From NCBI GenBank assembly GCA_030549495.1, contig JAUIRK010000903.1, positions 1,860,001 to 1,924,000 on the forward strand: a stretch of DNA of 64,000 bases, in the 5' to 3' direction. Made by a program: the position numbers and the translations under genes. This DNA is from Nectonema munidae. Taxonomy: Eukaryota > Nematomorpha > Nectonematoida > Nectonematidae. The notes under the pieces were generated by a model. That model was not told the DNA's origin and made no database searches. It saw nothing but the letters and a program-made list of their open reading frames with translations. How positions within the stretch are numbered: position 1 is the stretch's first letter; each line of letters starts with the position of its first letter. This document shows positions 59,101 through 64,000 of the stretch, piece by piece.

Positions 59101-62100
59101 GTTTAGGATTAGTAAAAGATTTATTCTTTAAAACTACCTTTGGATTTCCTAATTTCCAAACTTGAATTTTTTTAAATGAGAATTTTTATAAACGGACATA
59201 TATGTCCTCTCGGTCTTAAAGGGTTAAATGTAAACTTTAACCCCCACTGGAGAGAAGAGAGCAGAATGAGATAGGAGAGCTAACAAGAGAAGAGACCTTG
59301 AATGATTGAGTTTTAGCAGAGAAAGCAGAAGAGAAAAACAGAGAAGGAGACAGAAAGAGAAATAGAATCACTCTGACAAGATAAGAAAATCTAGTGGATC
59401 ATCAACATGTGTTTGCTCAAAAATACTACAAGGAAACAAAACATTGCTTACTTATTGTGTGCATATCGAAACAATGGATTATTATTATTGTATAGCTCTC
59501 ACATCTTTTGTAAAATATTTTTGATAGGAATTTCAGAGCAACTTGGCATGATGTTTGACTCGAAAGTCTGCATTCCTCTTTTATTCTCTCTTATATTATC
59601 ATGTATTCGAATGAACATTACATCTTATGATGCGATCATAATACATGTTTTATAAACAAGCAGCAACTCTTATTTATAGAAAATTATTGAGGGGGGGGGA
59701 GGGGGTGCGAAGGTTATTTTGCCCCCCCCCTCTTGGATGTGCGCCGCTGTTACCAATCATACCAAGAAAAACGTTCATTCATAACAGAACAAGGATTTTC
59801 TGATTCAATATCAAAATTTTGATTAGCTTCGTTATATTGCAATAAAAAAATATGAATTTTTTTAAAAGATTTTTGTACCTCAAATTTTAATTAATTAAGA
59901 TTAAGCTTTTGGTTGCTTGTAGAATTTCACAAAATAGCACATTAATCTTGGGTTTTTCATAAGGAAAATTGTAAGTTCCTTTCATTAATATCCAGAAATG
60001 GATTTAAAAATATTTATTGAAACACAAAACTTTATTTTGTCAAATGAATATTTTTTCTTGGCATGATTGTCTATTCTACCTATACAAATGACAATTGGCA
60101 TTTGTCCAGTTACAAATAGTAATTGACATTTGTACCAGTACATTTGTAAATCGCACCAAATTCCTATCAACAGATATATATATCAGTCAAACTTCCAACA
60201 CTTATTAAAAACTTTGTCAAAAAAGACTGAAAAAATACAAGAATTTTATTTGGAATTTTCATCTTTATTTTGTTGAAACAATTTGATAATAATCTTTTTG
60301 AAAGCCTGCAAGGTTGAACATTGGAAGACAAAGTATATATATTTTTAAATTAAATACTCTTAAGTAAGTGATACTACAAAACATAGAAACCTTGTCATCA
60401 TTTGAGAGGATGTTGGGGAAAATGTAGACAAATACACAAGTATGCCTTTTAATCAAGTAATATGAAAATATTGTGAGACATTATTAGATATTAATGATTA
60501 ATATATAAAGACAATTTACATGCAATGAAGTCTTTCAGAGTTAGACTATTAATACTTGTAGACATTGATTTCAAAAAAATTTAATGTTAAAGATCAATAT
60601 AGAGAAAATTGATTAAGTTTAAATATTGCAAAATCGATAGGAAGTTTATTATTTTTCATGACTTTAGTTTAATAATTATACGTAAGTGAACTACTGACTA
60701 CTTTAAAAACAAATTTGTATACAAATTAGACTGATGCTTACATTTTAACATGTAAATTAATAGCGAGAAAAAATGGCGAATACGCATCATGCTATATTCT
60801 ACTTGTAAAAAATTTGTATGTTTAAGCCGGATCCTTCCAATTATCCTCTTTTTTAAATGTACCTCAATTACTTAAAAAGTTATCAACATTTTTGTCTCAC
60901 GGCAGATAGCGCTTTATTGAAATGCATTGGGCGTGAATTTGACAAAACTTTCATAAATTTGACAAAAAATAAAACTAAAATTTGTATGTGCAACTATTTC
61001 TATGTTTTTGGATAGAAAGCTTTACCTTTAAAGATAATGGGTTTTTTCATAAGTATAGCACTGTCACTGCAGGAACGTATTCAGCCAGCAGGCTCGAACC
61101 CCCCTCCAGTTATAGTTTAAATTTAAAAAAAATAGCAAATATATTAGTTGAATGAGTGTAGCTCTTTACTGAACAAATCTTACTTGAAGTGTTTGACAGT
61201 TAATTTGGCATTCTCTTCATAAAAAAATAAATACTTTGTTGAAAATAAATTCAACAATTAAGATGATCTTCTAGCGTAAAAGCTAAAATGAGGGAAAATG
61301 CCGTTGTGTCTCCTAGAAAGAAATCCAACTATTTTTTGCGTTCTCGAAATATTTTACAGAAAGACTAGTCATCACCTGAAAGTTTCATTTTTTTCTAAAA
61401 CCGAAATTGGAAAGCTAAAACTTTCTTTTCAATTATCTTGGCCGGAAGAGTTTCCTGAACTAAGTGTAAACCGCAAGGACTCTTTGTAAGAATAGCAAGT
61501 CTGAAAAGAAATTTCTTTATATCGTCTTTGGATGCATTGCTGGAAAGTTTTCTTTGAGCGGGTATGAGTGAATTGGAGTAGAGCTGATGAAAAATTTACA
61601 CCCATGAGCAGGTGATTGAAATAGTACTTGATAAATTCAACTCCAACTATTTTCAGTTCTGATTTTGACTAAAGAAGGGTCCCTCCAGATGCTTACATAA
61701 AATAAACTATTTTTTCTTTATTTAAAATACTTAAAAATAACCGACTCCGACTCGTAAATTTTATTAGATACCGACTCCCCACTCCTGCTTATTAGCCGAC
61801 TAACTAACTTATAACTTTATCGTTGTTTTACTTTATTATTTTTCCGGTCAACATTTTTTTGTCACACTCAGCAAGTTTTCAGCATTTAGATTGTTGAGAA
61901 AATCTTCATCGATCTTTTGTCTCGACTTGTATTCATCATGATTTAATCTGCATACCTGTTCGACTAGAGTTTATCTCACTTTTTTCCACCATTCAAGGTA
62001 TGCTTGTTCTTGTAATGAAGAATTTTTGCTGTTTTCAGAAAACGCCAATGAGTAGAGCATTGATCAAGATAAAGAGCAAACACCTCCAAATTCATTCTCT

Positions 62101-62136
62101 CTACCTGAAGTTTGAAACGAACTACTACGGCTTCAG
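49990..62136 (+). CDS. BSCL2: Seipin (BSCL2), lipid-droplet assembly protein (gene span, 6 exons; 3' end missing)
   Basis: Seipin is an ER membrane protein that forms a ring at ER-lipid droplet contacts and organises triglyceride droplet biogenesis. Exons: 49990-50174, 50227-50311, 55806-55881, 56050-56129, 56168-56302, 62039-62136; GT-AG throughout, with all phases compatible, giving 219 codons. An N-terminal membrane segment (residues ~18-45) precedes the luminal domain. Diagnostic matches to human seipin are LYFNTDCNSKLSLCSFPESN versus [41 protein letters not shown] versus GQPYRVTLELELPESPVN, and ALIKIKSKHLQIHSLYLKF versus AIIEIHSKRIQLYGAYLRI. The second membrane segment and C-terminus were not found before 64000. 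Introns 2 and 5 are swollen by a LINE and a transposon stack. Identification is firm; exon edges were read by eye. Confidence 0.88.
50227..50311 (+). CDS. BSCL2: Seipin exon 2
   Basis: Acceptor CTTTTTTTTAAACAG. Completes Asn62, then TDCNSKLSLCSFPESNASIP to NSK; cysteines 65 and 72 match the conserved pair of the luminal domain. Donor GTATTT is weaker than the others; a frame stop 20 codons further supports ending here. Confidence 0.85.
50478..53958 (-). pseudogene. LINE ORF2 (APE endonuclease-RT-RNase H), inactivated
   Basis: Domains in order on the minus strand: apurinic-type endonuclease 53958-53355, linker 53345-52810, reverse transcriptase about 52800-51574 with YSDD near 52105, RNase H 51540-50850 with the acidic AECKA and terminal DHLAKR motifs, and a C-terminal tail ending at a stop near 50478. 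Frame changes lie around 53690, 53350, 52140, 51915, 51570, 51150 and 50685. A 19-base homopolymer (C on this strand) sits at 52789-52807 at the start of the RT. The arrangement fits the R1/LOA/I branch, in which RNase H follows RT. Confidence 0.8.
52789..52807 (+). repeat. G19 homopolymer
   Basis: Nineteen consecutive G on the plus strand inside the LINE; possibly expanded in place or an assembly artefact. Confidence 0.9.
54411..55805. other. Seipin intron 2, right part
   Basis: AT-rich. A GCAGACGATTTATATT motif at 55115 marks a decayed MITE of the TTAA/CGTCTGC group, extending to about 55218. Confidence 0.45.
55806..55881 (+). CDS. BSCL2: Seipin exon 3
   Basis: Acceptor TTTTTTACTTTTTAG, donor GTAATT. 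Encodes residues 91-115: [20 protein letters not shown] to NLNL, then a split glycine. It aligns with human LMYGQPYRVTLELELPESP. Confidence 0.9.
56050..56129 (+). CDS. BSCL2: Seipin exon 4
   Basis: Acceptor TTTTTTTCAAG, donor GTAATA. Completes Gly116, then MIMTEIFLFDSSQRQLAHFY to QRS; corresponds to human MFLVTISCYTRGG through SSRS. Confidence 0.8.
56168..56302 (+). CDS. BSCL2: Seipin exon 5
   Basis: Acceptor TTTACTTTAG, donor GTATGC. Residues 143-187: FLVPFQSLFVKQIKAICSLP, then LLGFWQEVQEIEVLLTQEYI; the region matches human LFGFAEQKQLLEVELYADY. Confidence 0.85.
57168..59227 (-). mobile_element. piggyBac transposon
   Basis: The right end is ...TCGGTCTTAAAGGG followed by TTAA at 59224-59227, the piggyBac target. 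The subterminal palindrome GGACATATATGTCC recurs near 58868. A related motif (GACATATTTGTC to GAAGGGTAA) at 57137-57168 has the same rather than the opposite orientation, so the left boundary is unresolved and may belong to a separate copy. Confidence 0.7.
57220..58760 (-). pseudogene. piggyBac transposase, inactivated
   Basis: Minus strand from about 58760 (acidic N-terminus). The DDE_Tnp_1_7 region includes GIHLCMSVHKLPRLRDYWST (58350), the first Asp block near 58060 ahead of HMIKFKGHH, GFKLWCRCDSLSGYLFECDL, VELYMDNFFSSPNLF (second catalytic Asp), and SEYNKYMGGVDTMGQLSSYY (third). A C-terminal cysteine-rich zinc finger, read on a shifted frame at about 57240-57400, has GRCKLLSSKK, FRCITCSIFLCC. 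There are breaks near 58090, 57630 and 57445. Fits the PGBD4-like branch. Confidence 0.85.
59758..61737. other. Seipin intron 5, no gene recognised
   Basis: AT-rich. At 61060-61110 the text CACTGCAGGAACGTATTCAG and a C-rich run look like a worn transposon end. The open frame at 61298-61489 has no recognisable motif. Confidence 0.3.
61738..61787 (+). mobile_element. hAT 3'-end fragment
   Basis: TACCGACTCCCCACTCCTG matches in style the terminus at 42862-42876; no other part found. Confidence 0.45.
62039..62136 (+). CDS. BSCL2: Seipin exon 6
   Basis: Acceptor TTGCTGTTTTCAG, donor GTAAGC. Residues 188-219: KTPMSRALIKIKSKHLQIHS, then LYLKFETNYYGF, with AG left over for the next exon (an arginine or serine codon). 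Matches human TTGAIIEIHSKRIQLYGAY through HFTGLR. Confidence 0.9.
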
Positions 62137-62163
62137 GTAAGCGTTATTGCACCCCTTGTATAC

Positions 62164-62200
62164 TTAACCCTTTTGCCCGGCGGTGGGGTTTTCTCCTTTT
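62164..62200 (+). repeat. TTAA MITE end fragment
   Basis: TTAACCCTTTTGCCCGGCGG resembles the left ends of the TTAA MITEs; no right end seen. Confidence 0.35.
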
Positions 62201-62459
62201 TAAAAGTTTTTTTTATAAACTGCTTCAATCCTTTTAGATGTTTTGTTCGTGTGTTCTGTTTTTTAAAAAACAAAAACATTAAAATAACCCTCATAATAAA
62301 AAAGAGTTTGTTTAGTTAACCATCTATAATAAAAATAAAAATTGCATTCGACCCATAACGTTTACCTTATTAGATATACATATCAAGAAAAAATTTTAAA
62401 TTCTCTATTATATTATTTGTAATTATTTAATTTATGAAGATTATTAGTTATATTTTTTT

Positions 62460-64000
62460 TTAAATATAAAAAAAAATTATTTTTATTTTAAAATATGTCA
62501 TTGTGGTTGATTTATTTTTCTTGGTAGTATTAATTTTTTTTGAAATATAATTGTTGTGTGTTTTGGATTTTATTGTTTTGTGTGTGTTCTTGATTTTATT
62601 TTTGGGTGTATATTCTATTTTCCTTTTCTTTATTTTTTGTTTTTTTCTTTAAATTTTTATTTCTTGAGTTGTTGTTTTTTTTTTTTATTTTTTTCTTTAA
62701 TTTTATTGTTTTTGTTTGTTTTCTCTCTTCATTTATGGAATTATTTTTGTTTTTTTTTGAGGAATAGATTTGAGGGAGTGAAGTGTAAGGGTGTATTGTT
62801 AGTTGTGGGGTTTTTTTGTATTTGTTTTTCTCCAAAGGTAAAATTTAAATTTATGTTCTTTTTTTAAATATATATGTAAAAATTGTAATTATATTTTTAT
62901 TCTGTTTTTCTATTATATTTTTTTTTGTTTTTTGAAAGTTTGTTTTAAATTTTAAAGTTGTTGATTTTGTTTTTTAAATAAAATTTAAAAATTATTTTGA
63001 AATTTTTTAAGAGTTTTAAAATTTGTTTAAAAATAGATTAAAATTGATTAGTATATGTGAGATGTTAGTAGTTGTGCAAGTATTGGCGTTTATATTGTAA
63101 ATTAGTAAATCGGGGTAAAAAGTTTAAAAGAAGTAGGGTTTATTTAGAATTTTTATGTTTTAGTGAAGTGTATTAAGTTTTTGTAAGAGTATTTAAAAAA
63201 AAAAGGTAGTTAAGATAGTGGTTGTGGGTTTATGTTGTGTTTTTTATGATACTCTGATTGGTAAATTAAAGGTTGAATTTGGATAAATATAGAGGTTTGT
63301 CGTATTTATTTTTAATAAATTGTAGAAATGAAAAAATTTTTATATATGAATATTTGGACATATATAAAAAAAAAAAAATTTAGTTTTATATGTCAGATAT
63401 TTAAAGTAAATAGTATAAAAAGGAAAAATTGAGCAAATAGTTATAAAGGCGGTGTTGTATTTAACAGGTGTTGTAGTTTTATTGTTACAGGAAAAGATTA
63501 TCTATTTTAAAATTTTTCGATATGGTAGAAGTAATTGTTGGTTATAGTAAAAATTGATTTAAAGTATTAGAGGTGGTAGAAAGTATTTTATTAGAAATTT
63601 AGGTAGTTAATAAAAGTAATGAGAATTAGGTGGAGAAATATGTTGATTATAGAATTTCTCTTTTTATGGGTTCAAGAAGACTGAAATTTAAAAAAAGAGG
63701 TATGTTTTGTTTTAATTGTTAGAAGAGAGGAAAAGTGTAAAATTTAAATTATTTGTAAAAATAATATATTTGTGAATGTAGAATGTCTAAATTATTATTG
63801 CTTATTTATTTTAATTTTATATGATATATTTTGAATATCTATTTTGTTTGTGTAATTGTGTTTTAATAAATTTGTTATTGAATATTTTTAGAATTAGAAT
63901 TAAATAAATCTTTAAATTTGATTTTTTACTTTATAATTTTTAAAAAATAATAATAGTTTGTAATTTTTTTGTAAAATGGTGATCTAGCAAATGATTGTAA
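62460..64000. other. C-depleted, G/T/A-rich tract
   Basis: On the plus strand C nearly disappears: by hand count only about 25 C in 63001-64000, with G several times more frequent. No gene, repeat end or seipin exon was recognised. The open frame at 62556-62867 is a by-product of T runs. Confidence 0.7.

Larger units (their letters stand above)
56467..59749. mobile_element. hAT-type element with nested piggyBac
   Basis: Identical 8-bp target duplications ttaccaat flank it at 56459-56466 and 59750-59757. The left end CGGGGGCCCACATCC is a worn form of the right end read inward, CAGCGGCGCACATCC. A third copy of the terminus (CAGGGGCGCACATCC) lies at 56883, so a second related element or an internal end is present. 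Inside, about 57.17-59.23 kb, sits a piggyBac element. Located in seipin intron 5. Confidence 0.7.

Noticed and set aside
62233-62330. Possible acceptor CTTCAATCCTTTTAG followed by an open frame, as seipin exon 7
   Set aside because: Phase fits but the product is lysine-rich and lacks a membrane helix.
62556-62867. 103-codon very hydrophobic frame, considered as seipin's last exon
   Set aside because: It is made of T runs in a C-depleted tract; no acceptor in phase 2 and no match to the seipin C-terminus.

Overview
Animal nuclear DNA, very AT-rich, with short exons, large introns and a dense load of DNA transposons, LINEs, SINEs and MITEs. The transposon families (Charlie/Buster-type hAT, Tigger, piggyBac, and a multi-copy arthropod/Hydra-type gene) resemble what is known from copepod genomes such as the salmon louse. 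That organism call is an inference from family resemblance, not a demonstrated match.

Two host genes can be read through splice sites, although none of their exons stands out as a long open frame. (1) A gankyrin/PSMD10 orthologue on the minus strand has five exons from 47963 down to 25761. It gives 225 codons (human gankyrin has 226), with every exon phase consistent. (2) A seipin (BSCL2) orthologue on the plus strand has six exons from 49990 to 62136, 219 codons so far. Its last exon, expected to carry the second membrane segment, was not found and probably lies beyond the window. The two start codons are head to head, about 2.0 kb apart, and that gap holds a LINE relic, a short MITE and a tandem-repeat block.

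Layout. 0-25.7 kb is intergenic and transposon-filled: a fragment of a multi-copy gene (called family A here), a Charlie-like hAT, a Tigger relic split by a hAT MITE, a jockey/CR1-like LINE relic, a 21-bp tandem array, a full-length Tigger (12.2-14.8 kb), and an 8.2-kb block bounded by near-identical 633-bp inverted repeats. 25.7-48.0 kb is gankyrin; its introns hold a LINE, a solo LTR, a 3.9-kb hAT with two further elements nested inside, a second family A relic, a 2.8-kb transposon with perfect 10-bp ends, and an Ac-like hAT. 48-50 kb is the divergent intergenic region. 50-64 kb is seipin; intron 2 holds an R1/I-like LINE with endonuclease, RT and RNase H, and intron 5 holds a hAT with a piggyBac inside it. 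The last 1.5 kb is strikingly poor in C on the plus strand.

I found no clearly new multi-gene system. The strongest observations are the two recovered genes, a transposon whose empty site is preserved in an adjacent tandem repeat, a hAT insertion ending about 32 nt from a gankyrin splice acceptor, the 633-bp inverted arms, several TTAA MITEs sharing a CGTCTGC motif, several fold-back elements with repeated-motif arms, and the C-depleted tract.
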